DNA from: Rhynchopus sp. YZ270_cl-10
Lineage: Eukaryota > Euglenozoa > Diplonemea > Diplonemida > Diplonemidae
DNA: 64,000 nt
NCBI GenBank assembly: GCA_964035575.1
Contig: OZ037837.1
Span: 1,488,001 to 1,552,000, forward strand
Reading direction: 5' to 3'
Every line of letters begins with the position of its first letter. The stretch's first letter is position 1. Shown here piece by piece: positions 40,014-52,237 of the stretch. The notes beneath the pieces were generated by a model. The model saw only the letters and a list, made by a program, of their open reading frames with translations. It made no database searches and had not been told where the DNA came from. Made by a program: the position numbers and the translations under genes.

Positions 40014-41759
40014 ATGAAGCGTTCCTCCGTGACTGAGTCCCCCACCACAAAGAAGGCCCGGGTGGACGGCCCTGCACCCTCCCACCTCTCCGAAACACAC
40101 AACATGGTGTCTGACACGCAGCCCACCGCACCACAGATGCCAAGCTGTGAAAACTGTGGCGTGCCAGCACAGCTGCAGTGCGGGAACTGCACGGAGTTGT
40201 TCTTCTGCGACAAGCCTGCGTGCTTCGAAGTGTTCCACTCATCCTTGAGGGCACGTGACCGTGAGGCACATCACGCTTCTGTGACTCCCTGCGGGACGTC
40301 GTCGAAGTGTGCACAGCACCCAGGCCAAGAGCTGTCACTCGTCTGTGAAGACCCTGCGTGTGGAGACGCGTTGATCTGCTTGCGTTGTGCGTACGTCGGA
40401 CACACGGGACACAAGACAGTTGACATCACGGACTACATGAAACGCCAGCGTGACACTCTCTGCTCACACGTGGCAGACCTGACAGCACAGCGGACTGCTG
40501 CAGAGGAGAAGTGCAGTGTGCTTGAGGCACTCCCACCCACGGAGGACAGGTACAAAGACCTTCTCCTGCAGACACACGTCGGGCACTTCGTGATGCGTGA
40601 GGATGTGTCGCGCAGCGAAGTCGTGTGTGAGGAGGAGGTGGCACGGAGCTTCCTCACACAGGCACTCAGTCGTGAAGGGGAGGTGTGTGCGCTGAAGACG
40701 TTTGTTGCGAAGGCAGGACACATGATTGCTGAGTGTGAGGCGATGTGCCAGCTTGGGGACGACCAGGTGCTGCGTGCGGTCACAGAGTCGCAGGCCGTTG
40801 TGCGGAGCATCAACAGCATGGCAGCGAGTGGAGACTGCCACCGCCTTGTGGGTGCTGCAGACCCACACGCAACGTTTTCCCTGAAGCTGCCTGTTTCGAA
40901 CGTGCACGACGCCCTTGCCCAGATGTCTGCGCTTGTTGTGCCTGTCCTTGTGCAGGGGTTGGATGGAACGGAACACGAGATTGAGGTGAGTGTGGATGAC
41001 ACGGGCAGGGACTTGCTTCGGAAGGTGGCGTCTGCAGTGGGGTTGCGTGAAGGCTGCTTCGACATGACTTTCAGAGATGAACTGATTGCAGAAGGAGAGG
41101 ACGTGGTGCAGCTGAGGGGTCACAGGGTTGTTGTAACGCAGATCAACGCGCAGAGGAGGAAGCAGGATGCCATTGCAGCACTTCGTGCGTTGGGTGAGAC
41201 AACACTGACATCACAAAGGTTGGAGCAGGTGACTGATCCGAAGGTGGCTTGCTTGCTCCTGCAGGCACAAGTTGCGACTGCGATTCCAAATAACTTCTTC
41301 TCGAGAACTAGAGTGACGTGCATTGATCTCAGTCATGCGTCTGCTGTGACTGCGATTGGCAGCGAATTTCTTCATTACTGCACAGCTTTGACCAAGGTTG
41401 ATCTGAGTGGCTTGCAAGCTGTCACAGTGATTGGGGACATGTTCCTCCGCGATTGCACATCATTATTGACTGTGGATCTGAGTGGATTACAAGCTGTCAC
41501 CTCGATTGGGTACTCGTTCCTCTCCGGGTGCATATCATTGACGACCGTTGATCTGAGTGCATTCAAAGCTGTCACCGCGATTGGGGCCTGCTTACTCTAC
41601 GAGTGCACATCATTGTCGAGTCTTGATCTGAGTGGCTTGCAAGCTGTCAGCTCTATGCAGGACATGTTCCTCAGAAGTTGCCCAGCGTTGAAGACCTTGC
41701 ATGGAAAGGACAAGTGCAGCAAAGTTGTACTCAGGAGTCTCCCACAACACTTACGCTAG
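40014..41759 (+). CDS. B-box zinc finger / UBL / LRR protein, copy 1
   Basis: The 581-residue TRIM-like product starts MKRSSVTESPTTKKARVDG, with a possible nuclear signal. Zinc finger 1 uses C45, C48, C56, C59, C65 and C70 with later His. Zinc finger 2 (about 95-137, CAQHPGQELSLVCEDPACGD then CLRCAYVGHTGHK) is a classical B-box. A helical, probably coiled-coil part follows (140-300), then a UBL-like beta-grasp (305-375). At 433-560 there are BspA-type leucine-rich repeats of 23 residues (LTTVDLSGLQAVTSIGDMFL type). There is no RING, so ligase activity is not claimed. The upstream in-frame codons to 39675 lack an ATG that fits the family start. AATAAA is at 41787-41792. Confidence 0.88.
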   Translation: MKRSSVTESPTTKKARVDGPAPSHLSETHNMVSDTQPTAPQMPSCENCGVPAQLQCGNCTELFFCDKPACFEVFHSSLRARDREAHHASVTPCGTSSKCAQHPGQELSLVCEDPACGDALICLRCAYVGHTGHKTVDITDYMKRQRDTLCSHVADLTAQRTAAEEKCSVLEALPPTEDRYKDLLLQTHVGHFVMREDVSRSEVVCEEEVARSFLTQALSREGEVCALKTFVAKAGHMIAECEAMCQLGDDQVLRAVTESQAVVRSINSMAASGDCHRLVGAADPHATFSLKLPVSNVHDALAQMSALVVPVLVQGLDGTEHEIEVSVDDTGRDLLRKVASAVGLREGCFDMTFRDELIAEGEDVVQLRGHRVVVTQINAQRRKQDAIAALRALGETTLTSQRLEQVTDPKVACLLLQAQVATAIPNNFFSRTRVTCIDLSHASAVTAIGSEFLHYCTALTKVDLSGLQAVTVIGDMFLRDCTSLLTVDLSGLQAVTSIGYSFLSGCISLTTVDLSAFKAVTAIGACLLYECTSLSSLDLSGLQAVSSMQDMFLRSCPALKTLHGKDKCSKVVLRSLPQHLR

Positions 41760-42084
41760 TGACAAGCAAGTGAACTAGTGATAACCAATAAAGCGTTAAC
41801 TTTGCAGCAGTTGTTGTGCATCTTCACCCCTCGCTGTGCGGCCTGCTGCACCACGGCTGCTCTGCACTGTGCTGAGGTGTGCCTCAAGAGGCAGGGGAAA
41901 AAAAGAACGAGAAATGTTTCAGCGATTTTCCACAAAGTTGCACCATGCAGCTATGACATTCAACCCCACCTAACATATCAAAAAAAATATGAAAAAATCC
42001 TTTAATCTTTACCACGCTTTTCCCACCCCTTCTCCTCCTCCTCTCAGACATTCCTAGGATCACCCCACCACCACATACCTCACA
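41760..42084 (+). terminator. 3' end of B-box copy 1 and leader of acireductone synthase
   Basis: AATAAA at 41787 marks the probable cleavage region. The rest, pyrimidine-rich from 42008 (CTTTTCCCACCCCTTCTCCT), leads to the next ATG. No further gene. Confidence 0.4.
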
Positions 42085-42993
42085 ATGACTCAAGAGGTCC
42101 TCTCCCATGCTCTGCAGGCTGCAGCCAGCGCAGCGCACTTCGCCGGTCCCGACGCCTCTGCCGCACTGCTTGATGCCTGCAAAGCCGTCTCCCGCGAGCA
42201 CGCTGCCGAGATCCACCGGCGCTACCTGCCCGACGTCGAGACCATCATCATCGACATTGAAGGCACGACCACACCGATCCCCTTTGTCACCACAGTTCTC
42301 TTCCCATACGCCATCTCTCATGCTGCGGAATACGTTACAAAACACTACGACGAACTGACTGATATCATTGAAGCCATGCGGGTCCAAGCTGCATCTGATG
42401 GAGAAGACATCCCTCGTATCCCGAAGGGCAACAAAGAGGAGGTCGTCGCTGCGGTTGCTGCGAACTTAAAAAAGAACTCCGAGTTAAACCGCAAAGTCAC
42501 CGCCATGAAGAGTCTTCAAGGGATGATCTGGAAGGACGGCTATGCAAGCGGGGAGCTGAAAGGCGCTGTGTTTGCTGACGTTCCGGTCGCCCTGAAGCGT
42601 TGGGTGGATCAAGGCAAAAAGGTGTACATCTACAGCAGCGGGAGCGTCGGGGCCCAAAAGCTTCTATTTGGCCAAACGACGCATGGGGATTTGCTTCCGT
42701 ATCTGTCTGGACATTTTGATACCACTTCTGGAGGAAAGCGTGAGGCGTCTTCGTACAAAACAATCGCAGCTGCCATTGGTGTGGCCCCCAAGTCATCTCT
42801 GTTCCTGACGGATATGGTGCCAGAGGCAGTGGCGGCAGATGAGGCTGGGATGAAGACGATGTTGCTGCACCGTCCGGAGAATTTGTTATATGAAGTGGGT
42901 GATCAGCTGGAGGCGAGGAGGTTCGTGCAAGTGACATCCTTTGATGATATCTTTGCAAAACAAACCAAAAGAAAGCGTGACGACAGCGCATAA
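42085..42993 (+). CDS. acireductone synthase (enolase-phosphatase E1)
   Basis: The 302-residue HAD-superfamily enzyme of the methionine salvage pathway converts 2,3-diketo-5-methylthiopentyl-1-phosphate to acireductone by enolisation and dephosphorylation. The family motif IIIDIEGTTTPI carries the nucleophile D57. YIYSSGSVGAQKLLFG supplies the motif II serine, and SLFLTDMVPEAVAADEAGM the Mg-binding aspartate. It is somewhat longer than the human enzyme because of an alanine-rich N-terminal helix of about 50 residues and a basic tail (KQTKRKRDD). It is intronless and a single-copy housekeeping gene among amplified families, so it is a good anchor for placing the organism. Confidence 0.93.
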   Translation: MTQEVLSHALQAAASAAHFAGPDASAALLDACKAVSREHAAEIHRRYLPDVETIIIDIEGTTTPIPFVTTVLFPYAISHAAEYVTKHYDELTDIIEAMRVQAASDGEDIPRIPKGNKEEVVAAVAANLKKNSELNRKVTAMKSLQGMIWKDGYASGELKGAVFADVPVALKRWVDQGKKVYIYSSGSVGAQKLLFGQTTHGDLLPYLSGHFDTTSGGKREASSYKTIAAAIGVAPKSSLFLTDMVPEAVAADEAGMKTMLLHRPENLLYEVGDQLEARRFVQVTSFDDIFAKQTKRKRDDSA

Positions 42994-43668
42994 CTCCAGA
43001 AAAGAAGAAAATATAGTCTCATATTTTTTGGAAAAGAAGCCTAAACAGCTTTGCTGAGGTTGATGGGGAAAATAATATGCCATAGAGATTATGTTCTGTA
43101 AGGACGGAACGGTAAAGCAAACGTTTGGGGGTTTTTTTATCAAGGTGCCTAAGCGCGAGAGGGTTAGGATCATCTTCTAAACTTTTCTTGTTATTTGGGT
43201 GACTTTGCGCTTCTGAGTGCTGTGGGGTAGAGTTCAGTATGATTACCGTGATACTTATGTATGCAAGAATTGATGCAGGACTGCTTAGGTTTGGGTGGTT
43301 TAAATTTGAAATATGGGGGGGAGGGGGAGGGGGTGAAACGAATTGATATCAAAACCGCGCGCTTTTCAAAAAGTAAAGACAAAAAAGAAACTGCGATTCG
43401 AGTGTTGGGGCTCACGGTCACACCCGGCAACAAAAAAACGCATTTTATTTTTACTTCATCTATTTTATCATTTGTTTCAGAGAGAGTAGCACACATCAGA
43501 TGTAAATTGGGGGGTCCACCCCCACGGTGCACCTCGATCATTTTTTGTACCTAATCTACACTGTTTTTCAACGAGCGGGACCCTGTTGTATTTCAAATCA
43601 TTTTTTGCTTCTCCCCCCCTAATCTTCCCCCCCCACCAGATACTGTACAGTAGTTTGTTTTATCATAT
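42994..43668. other. gap with two dispersed motifs
   Basis: A CTAAGC-type stem-loop motif (43144-43185) and a diverged copy of the GTATTTCAAGTCAA repeat (43500-43608, with GGGGGTCCACCCCC) are present. The plus frame at 43261 and the minus frame at 43191 run through these repeats and are not taken as genes. Confidence 0.4.
43144..43185 (+). repeat. CTAAGC stem-loop motif, copy 2
   Basis: GGTGCCTAAGCGCGAGAGGG, TTAGGATCATCTTCTAAAC and a T-rich tail follow. Outer CCTAA/TTAGG pairing is retained although inner bases differ from copy 1. Confidence 0.4.
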
Positions 43669-46600
43669 ATGGCCGCCGACATCGCGCAGACCCCTGGAGG
43701 GGGCACCCTTTCACCCACAGATGACAGTCCACTTGGGGGTTTATTTGAAGCCAGCCGGAGTGAATATTCTATGCCGCTTACTCCAAAGGTTTCGGGGAAT
43801 TTACTTGGTGTATCGACACGGAGTGGGACTGAGAACAACAAGAACACATTGTCGAGCCTTAAGGACGGCATTACCACCCCAACCAGCGACGACTCCAAAG
43901 CAGTGATTGGGAGAAGACGCAGTCAAGACCTACGATCTTCTCTGTCGAATCCAGAGGTTCGTATCTTCGGAGGAATGGCGAATTCACATAACACTTCGAT
44001 GTCAACCTCCGCATCTCGCCTCCGCAAACGAGCGTCAATCCAACCAGCACCTCTCCAAATGTCTCGATCAACAGAACCACCACCACGCTCCCCTTTGGCT
44101 TCGCAATCCTGGAGAAAACAGTCGCTTTTAACTTTTGAGGAAGACAACACAACGCCGGTACCGCAAGCGGTCATACCATTCCCCCCTGGAATTGCTGTAG
44201 AATCGGTGGAATCGCATACACAAGGATCCGGGGAGGAAACGGAAAGCACGGTGCAAGACTTAGATGACACAGCAAAACATATGCTCGACCTAATGGACGG
44301 TACCGCAACAGCAGACCCTGTCGCATTTGATACCGGGATGTGGTCTGCGCATGAGGAAGAAAATTTTTTGAAGCAGTGGTGCGAAAGGGTTCCGCTCCCA
44401 AAGACTTCATTAGAAAACCTTCATGGGCGTGGCCTAGGTCGGCACGGTGCAAGAGGAGTGGGTCTATGCGACAAAGCGCAAGATTGGTTGATTTTGCTTC
44501 TTCTTGCGGCGTCATGCGCGATGTACATCTTTCTCATTATCTACGGCGAATCGCTCCGACACGAATGCATTTCCCCTTGCGGCTCCTGCGGAACCTCAGG
44601 CCTTACCCAATCCAAAGAACCATCCACCGCTCGAATGACCGCCATTCTTCCAGACTATCTAAACTATTTCTGGAACATCGCGGTCCCCAACGGCGCGCCA
44701 CTTCCCGGCAGCAGCAGTAGTGGAGTGGATGACGATGTACTAGAAGAATTCTGCGACTTCGATTGGACTCATGCACATGCCCATGCACTACACATGAACA
44801 TCACAGAAGATTCCGCTACAGCGCTTTCAACCTCCGGAATTTCAAGAACAGATGCAAACTACAACCTTCTACTACAACAGCGCATCGATTCTGATGTCCG
44901 CACCACGCCAAACCTAAAAGAAACTTTACTGCAAAGACGGCATAAACTCTGGACAGAGGTCGACGCATGGCATTATGCGCTGACATTTGGAGTGATTTTT
45001 GTAAACGAAAGGGATTTTGACATCGACACCTCCGAGCGCGCTACAACAGAAGCCCAATGCATGCAGAATATCACCTTAGACGCGAAGATTGAATACCCAA
45101 ATGGACATATTTTGCATTATCCTGGACGTCATGTAAATTGTGATGGCGCGTATGGATATTGCGCGGTATCTCTATTTGGCGATGGGATTGGCCATGCGAA
45201 CACCGGACGATGGAATTTAAGTGTCATCGCAACACGCTGCGACGGCATGGAATCACATGTCTTCGTTTATCAAGGAAGGCAGAGTTTTTATAGAGCAGAG
45301 TGCATTATACGATACGTATTGTTAGTAGGAAGCGTGGTACTGTTTGTTGCATTGTTAAGAAGAGTCCGCGCCAAGCAACACGCAAAACAGCCATTTGTCG
45401 CGATGCACCGTCTTCTCTATGGTGTTTTCCCAGCCCTCTTCTTCGCCATCAACCCCTTCTTCTTAGTAATCCTCTACTACCACGGCATCGCCCCAGAAGA
45501 AGATGACAGCGGGGAAGGCTCCGAAACGTCCCCTCTCAAACAGTTCTTTTTTGTCCTCGAAGACCTTCCCCCACGCCTTCTGATTGCCGTTTTCGGAACC
45601 TTCGTGATGACAGTCATTACACATGACACAATGGACCTAAAAAGGGTGCCAACCCTCCTCGCAGTCTCCATCGACAAATTCATTCCCTTTGGCGTTCCAA
45701 AGAGCGTAGTATCCCTTAGTGTGAAGGTCCGGAAGGAGGCAGTGCAAATGGTCGCAAAGGGGACAGTCGCAACGGTATTTGATACGCTCGCTGCGGAGAA
45801 TTTTAGGAGGAATAAACACCCCGAAATGGACACAATTTTACCACTCTCTGCTATTGTTGCAATGCTTAAACGGCACGTCTTTTTGCGAAGTCTTCTGAAA
45901 GCTGATGAATTTGAGGATAACGTTTGGGTCGCTCGGGTCAACACTTTTCCAACCGAGGTAGGATGTTTTAAAGAATCTGGTGTCACCAAATCTTGCTTTG
46001 TCGAAGGCTGGCTATCCATGGTTGAAGAACGGTGTGAGATGATTAGCGCATCTTCCGGATGGTTACGACCGAAAAGCAAGGCGTTTTCTACCTTTCACTT
46101 CGATTTGAGCGAACAACTGGACGACAGGGTCGCGATGACGTGCCCTTTCACGGTGCAAATTAAACTGCGGTATTTGGGTGCAGAAAAGGAACGCCGTATT
46201 CGCATCACCAATGAAATGCTCCGTTGTTCCCTCTCGAGGGAGGTGATTCTTCCTCTCCCTATCTTCTCCGTTTCGGAGGTTTTCTGCGATTTGGAGTCAG
46301 TTTTGGTCGCTGCCGCTCTTGTTACGGTTCTCGAATCTACCCGCCCTGAAGTTCAAATCCGACTTTCCGGATGGCTTCCCCTCACCCTTCCAAGCAATTG
46401 CAAAACCGTTTTTCAATCTCTCCGTAACGCGCTTGCATTGCTGTTGGGTTTGTTCATTGCAGGGTCTTCCGTTGCAGTTACGGTTGTCCTTACAAGAAAT
46501 CAATATCACACAACGGAAGAAGGCAAAGCGGCAGTCGTCACCAACAACCACCGCCCCTACTTCGGAGGGGAGAACGTCGCAGAGGTCATGGAGTCCGCTT

Positions 46601-49600
46601 CTTTGACACTCTACGTTGTAGCGGGGGTTGTTGTCATGGTTAATACCATAGCACACATTCGGCGCATCCCCTATAGACACGCACGCTGCATTCATTTGAT
46701 ATTCCATTTGGTGGTGGTCACCGTCATAGTCTGGGTGCTTTCAACCGTGTTATCAAATCTATTCAAACCTTCAAGAGTCATAGAAGAAATCCGCCCGTGG
46801 AGAGATGGGGACTTGATGGTGCTACCGTTGGCGGGGTATATCTTTGCTGTGGCGTTAAGTTTGTTCCCTCCGCCGGTTTTTTCGATTGGGATGGAGGAGT
46901 TGACGAAGGCGAATTTGGCGCAGTATTTACGAGAAACTGGAGGAATGAGATTAAGAACGTTCCGATCTATGACGGAGAAGCTTTATATCGACCAATGGCT
47001 GAGCGTTGGGAGAAAGCGCGACACCCTCAAAGGGGTGCACGACGGAAAGGTGGGGAGCTTTGCCATCCGCGACCGTCATGACAGCCGCCCCTCCTCAATG
47101 CCGACCGGGGCTCCGATTGTACGTCGTCTTGGCAGTCGTAGAAGAGTGACTTTATCACGAATGGACGAAATCAACTCCGCTGATTCAAATGATACTGACA
47201 CCGAAGAATCTTATGCACCCAGGGGAGAAGGTCTCGATCCATTTACCCCAGCCGTATGCTATAACCTTCCAATGAACTCAACAGGAAAGATACCAGCAAT
47301 GAGTCGAAATGACCGGAAATCTCTCGCAAACGAAGAGGGATCTCAAGAGACCCGCGACGATCCGATCGATGGTGATTGGACCCTCACCAGACGTTCTCGA
47401 CAAAAACAGAAGCAGGCATTGCGGGGGGAGGAGGATGAGGATGAGGATGAGGATGAAGTGACAGAGGCCGCACCATCTCCGGTAGGGGGGGAAGGGGTGA
47501 GCCCTGCGGTGACCGTAGCGCAGTCGCTTCCTGCATCGACCCCTCATGAACCGTATGGGAGTGACGAAGATAATGAAAAAAATGACACAAAGAGCACGGT
47601 GCCGGATCATTGCATTGATGTGACCACCTTTGCGGAGGATACAAAGCAGAGTGATGACGAGAAGGCGCCATCTCCAAAAGGCGACCCACAGCCACGCCCT
47701 GCGGGAGACGAGCTGAGCCAGGCATTTTGCCTTGAAACGGCTGTACACTGCTTCCATGCAGCATCTCTGGTCTACGAACCGGTCCTCCGCCCAACCGCAC
47801 TGCAGCGGCAAGAAAGCTTCTTTGGAGGTCAATACGATAGTGACGACGTCCGTGTAGACGGAGGCGACGCACGCTGGCGTAAACTGGATCTAAGCTACCC
47901 CGTCACTGTCTACGTCGACCAACGCTCTTGGTACAGCGTGACCCACTGCGTCACTGCTATGACCGGGTTGGAGGTCAGCGGCGACTTCGCAGAGCACATC
48001 TCCGAAGCAACAACACCCTTCCAAGCACTACACCTTGCACGCGAGCAGGGCCTCTGTACTGGCCCCGATGGAAACGAAGCCTCGGAACGGCACCTCCGTA
48101 TTCTCTCTCGCATTAAGAAAGCGAATTTACACAAATTTCAGCAAAACACCGACTGCCGCACTGCCCTCCTCGCCACAGGAACACGCCATATATATTACGT
48201 CAATGACGATCCATATTGGGGCTGCTCCGCTGCAGACCTTTCCGGGGAGAACGTTCTTGGCGAGCTTCTGATGGACATTAGACGTTGCGTGAACGAGACG
48301 GTGCCGCTTCCACCACCGCTGAAACGGCTGCGTGCACGATTTCCTGAATATCTCGAGAAAAAGCGTGTCGCTGTAGATGCGGACCATCACGACGATATGG
48401 TGCTCGCGTTAATGTGGCTTGTGGACAGTGCACCATGCGCCAGGGAAGAACTGATAGCGTCGCACCCGAAGACTCTTGCAGACCTGACCGACCCCGACCC
48501 TCTGTGGGGTAGTGGCGCGGCGGAGGTGAGCGGTAAAGGGCTGTTCTGTCTTCTTGTCATGAAGGTGCGCGAACGCTACGTCTCCTACACCCTCGGGCAC
48601 GACAAAGGGCAGCTCAAGGTACGCCGCTCATTTGACTGGATATTCCGATCATTCCGTGTCGACGCTGTTATCAGTTCTTCTGATTCTACTAATTGTTATA
48701 AGGCCCCTGCAGAACCTGGACGCGAGAGCGAACCCATCGACACCGACACATGCATCAGCAGCGAGCCTGGGGAGACCAAATGCCTCATCCTCTCCACCCA
48801 TGCGGACATCACCCCAGCATACGTCATTGTGGCCTTCCGCGGTACTGTCACCTTCCAGAAGGGTGAAACCGACCTACGCAACGTAGGCACCGACTGTAAA
48901 TGCTCCCTAAGCGACCTTGACGTAGGTGGACAGACTGTAGGCACCCATGCCGGCTTCCGTGAGCTCTATGACAAAGTGCGCACAAAGGTAAAAGGCGCCT
49001 TGCTCCGCCGTCTCGAATTGAATGACGTCCGCGACGATACCACCCTTTGCTTCACAGGACACTCCCTCGGAGGAGCGCTTGCCACCCTCGCTGCCATCGA
49101 TTTCTCGATGAATACCTACTCCGAGCGGGCCATCACGATGTACAATTTTGGATCCCCTCGTGTTGGGAACCGCGCCTTCGCGGACCTATATGACCAACGC
49201 GTTCCAGATTCATTTCGAGTAGTGTGCAAAGGGGATCCGGTCACTATGGTGCCTCCAATGGCATTTTATACTCATGTAGGGCATTCTGTTCTGTTGAATT
49301 CTAGTGGAGAGTATACAGTGGATGCCAGCTTTGCGGAAAGGAGGTTGCTTCCGTTTTTCAATCCGTTGCAGCATTTTAGGATGTTGGACAGTCATAGGAG
49401 GGGGTCGAATCAGAGTGGCGAGCCTGGGTACCTTTCGGGCATGACAGGGATTGCAATGAAGAACAGCTTGCGGAGTTTGGCGGAGTTGCAACACCGGATG
49501 ACGATTGGCGCGAAATATAGTCCGGAATGGGCAAGGTTGTGGGCGTCGTGCTCGTTGAACAGCCCTGACGCTTGTGGACAGGAGTTTTTGATGGAAGCGC

Positions 49601-51986
49601 TGCAGTTTTGTGGAGAACCCCCAGAAATTCCTACTAGGGTTCCCTTGAAGCTTTTCTATTCCAAGATGCGCCATGACCATTTAGTTTGCGCGACCTCGGA
49701 ACACCAGCAATGGGCCGCGGTAAATGGGTACCACTTCATCGGCGTGCTTGGCGCTGTGTTTACCTTTCCTCGGGGGGACGGACGGTCGTGGTTTACAGGA
49801 GAGCTTTTGCCTTTATATCTATACCACAACCCGGTGAGAAACGATCACATGACCTGCGCGCACCCTGAAGCGAGGCGGTTCGCAAAGCAAAATGGATACG
49901 TCGAAAAGAGCATTGAAGGCTTTGTGTTTCCTGTGGAGCACCGTCCGCAGAAGGCGCATCTCTCGACGTATGGGATGCTGCATACGTGGTCGCCTCATGG
50001 ATTGGATCATAGCGTGCAGGTGGCGGCGGAAGGGGAAAAGGGCGATGCGCTAGCAGACGCAGCAGAGCGTGTAACGTATGTGACAGATGGTGTGGACTGC
50101 TATGTGGCGGGGGAGGCTACGACTGGGCTGGCGCCGCAGTTCTGGGATATGACCGGGACGGTGCCGCTCGGGTTGGCGGTGGGGCTGCTCACCGTGGCGG
50201 TGGGGGCACCGCTGGTGGCGCCCATGGCGGCGTGTCTGACGTGTTGTGGGGTGATCTTTGTGGGTTTCGTCATGTCTCGATTCGCAATGATCAAGAACTA
50301 CCCCCGCCCCCTCGACGTGGCAAGCGCAGTCACATACGGGGCCGCATGGATTCAGGTATCGCAACAATATTATCAAAAATTCGAAACAGATGTTTCCCTG
50401 GTTGGGGGTCCACCCATGGTGCATACTGGACATACCAAAGTGCACTGTTACGAGAGGCTTTGGATTTCAAGTCAAATATTCTTTGCCTTGAAGTCGTTGC
50501 CCTTATGATAAAATATTTATTTTCCCTTTTTTTAGGGGAAACGGAAAGAAATCTGACCACCAAAAACACCGTCTTCCCACACACAACCCACAACTACAGT
50601 ACTCGCAGGATATGGGCGATGATGTAGCTGAGATGTGGTCTGTCACTGCTGTGCTCGCAATGCATAGCGTAGCCATAGCTGCGACACTCTTCCTGCAGGT
50701 GCCTTACACGAAGGACATCTGGATAGGAGACCGCACTATCCCTACTGGAACAACGAAGCAGGTGGGGTTCACGTACTTCATCTGGGTCTACTGCTGGATG
50801 TGGCTTGTCATTTTTGTGATTTTGACCGGCGCAACTTCGGGGCCGTGCTTTGCAAACCTCTCAGGAGAAGATGCGCACCACGAATCGTACATAGCCATGG
50901 GCGTCATCGTGCTGCTGTCGGTGCTGACACTCTTCCAGCATGCCTTCGTGTACGTCTTCCTCGTTGTGGTCTCGTCAGAAACCTTTGCGCAAGTCAACTT
51001 CCTCTCCAAGAAGGTGCCCATGCTGTCGGAGTTCTGCGAGCTGTTCCCCGAGCCACCCTCCCTCATCGTCGGGACCTTCACCATACGCGAAGATATACTG
51101 TATGTAGCTGGGTTTCGTGTTTCTTAGACTCAACCTAAAAAAAGAGGAGACGAAGCTGGTGATTGAAAATTATATCTTAATCTTTAGACTAAACCTAATG
51201 TGCCATACCACGCTTTTCTGCAATGACTAAGCACTTCGGTGCATCTCACTAAGTTTTTATTTGTGCACCGGTTATTGTACCAAGGTACACGAGCGGGATT
51301 TGTATTTTAAGTCAACGTTCTTTCTTTCTTCCCTTTCTGTCTCACTCCGCTATATGAGATCAGTTACCATCCCCATCCACACCCCTCCCCCTCACAGCAT
51401 GTCCGACACCATCAAAGCCGATGCACTAAAGCTCCCCGAAGGTCTAGGCAACCCACAGAACGACGACCGCTACATCAAGGAGGTGGCAGACCTGCTGCAG
51501 CACCCCGTGACACGCATCACCGTGCTTGCGACTAACTCCGAGGGTGCGGACGGGACCTGGGGGACGGAGATCCGGTTCACCCTGGTCTCCGCGTCGCACG
51601 TCGTCGCAAGAAAGCAGCTGCGCAACGTTCGCGACATCCTACGACGCTGCGAGACGGCCCCGAGCCTCGCCTTCCCACACACCATGCGCACTGTCAAGGT
51701 CATCCCCGGCTGGCACGTCAGCACCGACATTGGTGGGTTCCCCTCCTCACTCATCGACATCCGCTTCACACGTGGTGGCCTTGCCCCGCCACTTTCCCAA
51801 GCACAGTCATCACTCATGTTCTGTCGCCACATTGCACGTTGCATAAGACGCATCCGTGACCTCCACAGTGACGGGGAAGGCATCAAACCCAAGACCCACT
51901 TCCTCTCCTCACACGAAACGCACAGCATCAAGAAGGACGACAACGGGCTGTACACTGTTCCCTCCTTCAGGCACTACGATAAATAG
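43669..51986 (+). CDS. giant membrane protein with NADAR-like and class 3 lipase domains
   Basis: Exon 1 (43669-50355) encodes 2229 residues. A disordered N-terminus is followed by helices near 272-295, 547-650 and 920-1070 and an acidic stretch near 1255. A NADAR-like domain (about 1412-1545) ends in DDPYWG and GENVLGELLMDIR. A degenerate second unit (1560-1640, DPLWG) follows. The class 3 lipase domain has S1799 in GHSLGG, D1856 and H1902. Two DUF5648-like repeats (1994-2085) and a helix follow. The frame continues to a stop at 50508, but CAG/GTATCG at 50355 and GCAG/GAT at 50608 fit a phase-0 intron into exon 2 (50609-51099, three helices). A phase-2 intron leads to exon 3 (51398-51986). 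Total would be 2588 residues. It probably acts as a membrane lipase. The NADAR glutamate (TvEH) appears lost, so that part may only bind. Confidence 0.75.
50356..50608 (+). other. predicted intron 1 of the lipase gene, holding a dispersed repeat
   Basis: GTATCG to CTCGCAG, 253 nt. Positions 50401-50490 match the dispersed repeat family with GGGTCCACCC, ACATACCAAAGTGCACTG and ATTTCAAGTCAA. Reading straight through it yields a repeat-derived C-terminus. Confidence 0.55.
51100..51397 (+). other. predicted intron 2 of the lipase gene, holding a second repeat copy
   Basis: GTATGT to CTCACAG, 298 nt. TGTACCAAGGTACA and TTTGTATTTTAAGTCAACG (51270-51325) belong to the same repeat family as in intron 1. 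A TGACTAAGCAC line at 51225 recalls the CTAAGC motif. Confidence 0.5.
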
Positions 51987-52237
51987 TCAGAAGGTAGTGC
52001 TTTTCGATGATATGATAAATGTTAACCACGAAATGAAAAAATGGATGTAGTACTGCATGGGGGGGCTTTTTTTGTATTTTAAGTCAAAATTGACAAATAT
52101 TTGGATGTGTGTTGTTGTCCTAAGAGGCACGCTCACCTTTCAAGATTGTTTATTTTTTTTCCAAGGCTCCCTTTTGGCTAAGCACAAAAGAGAGGCTTCA
52201 GGTTCTTCTTATAATATGTTCTCTTTTTCTGCTTGCA

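Noticed and set aside
40014-41759. RING-type ubiquitin ligase
   Set aside because: The first zinc finger does not show the RING C3HC4 spacing. It fits a B-box or MYND-like finger better.
42497-42991. Minus-strand frame of 164 codons opposite acireductone synthase
   Set aside because: The plus strand encodes a clear conserved enzyme; the opposite frame is a by-product.
43261-43554. 97-codon plus and 116-codon minus frames before the lipase gene
   Set aside because: Both run through dispersed repeat motifs and have no recognisable domain.
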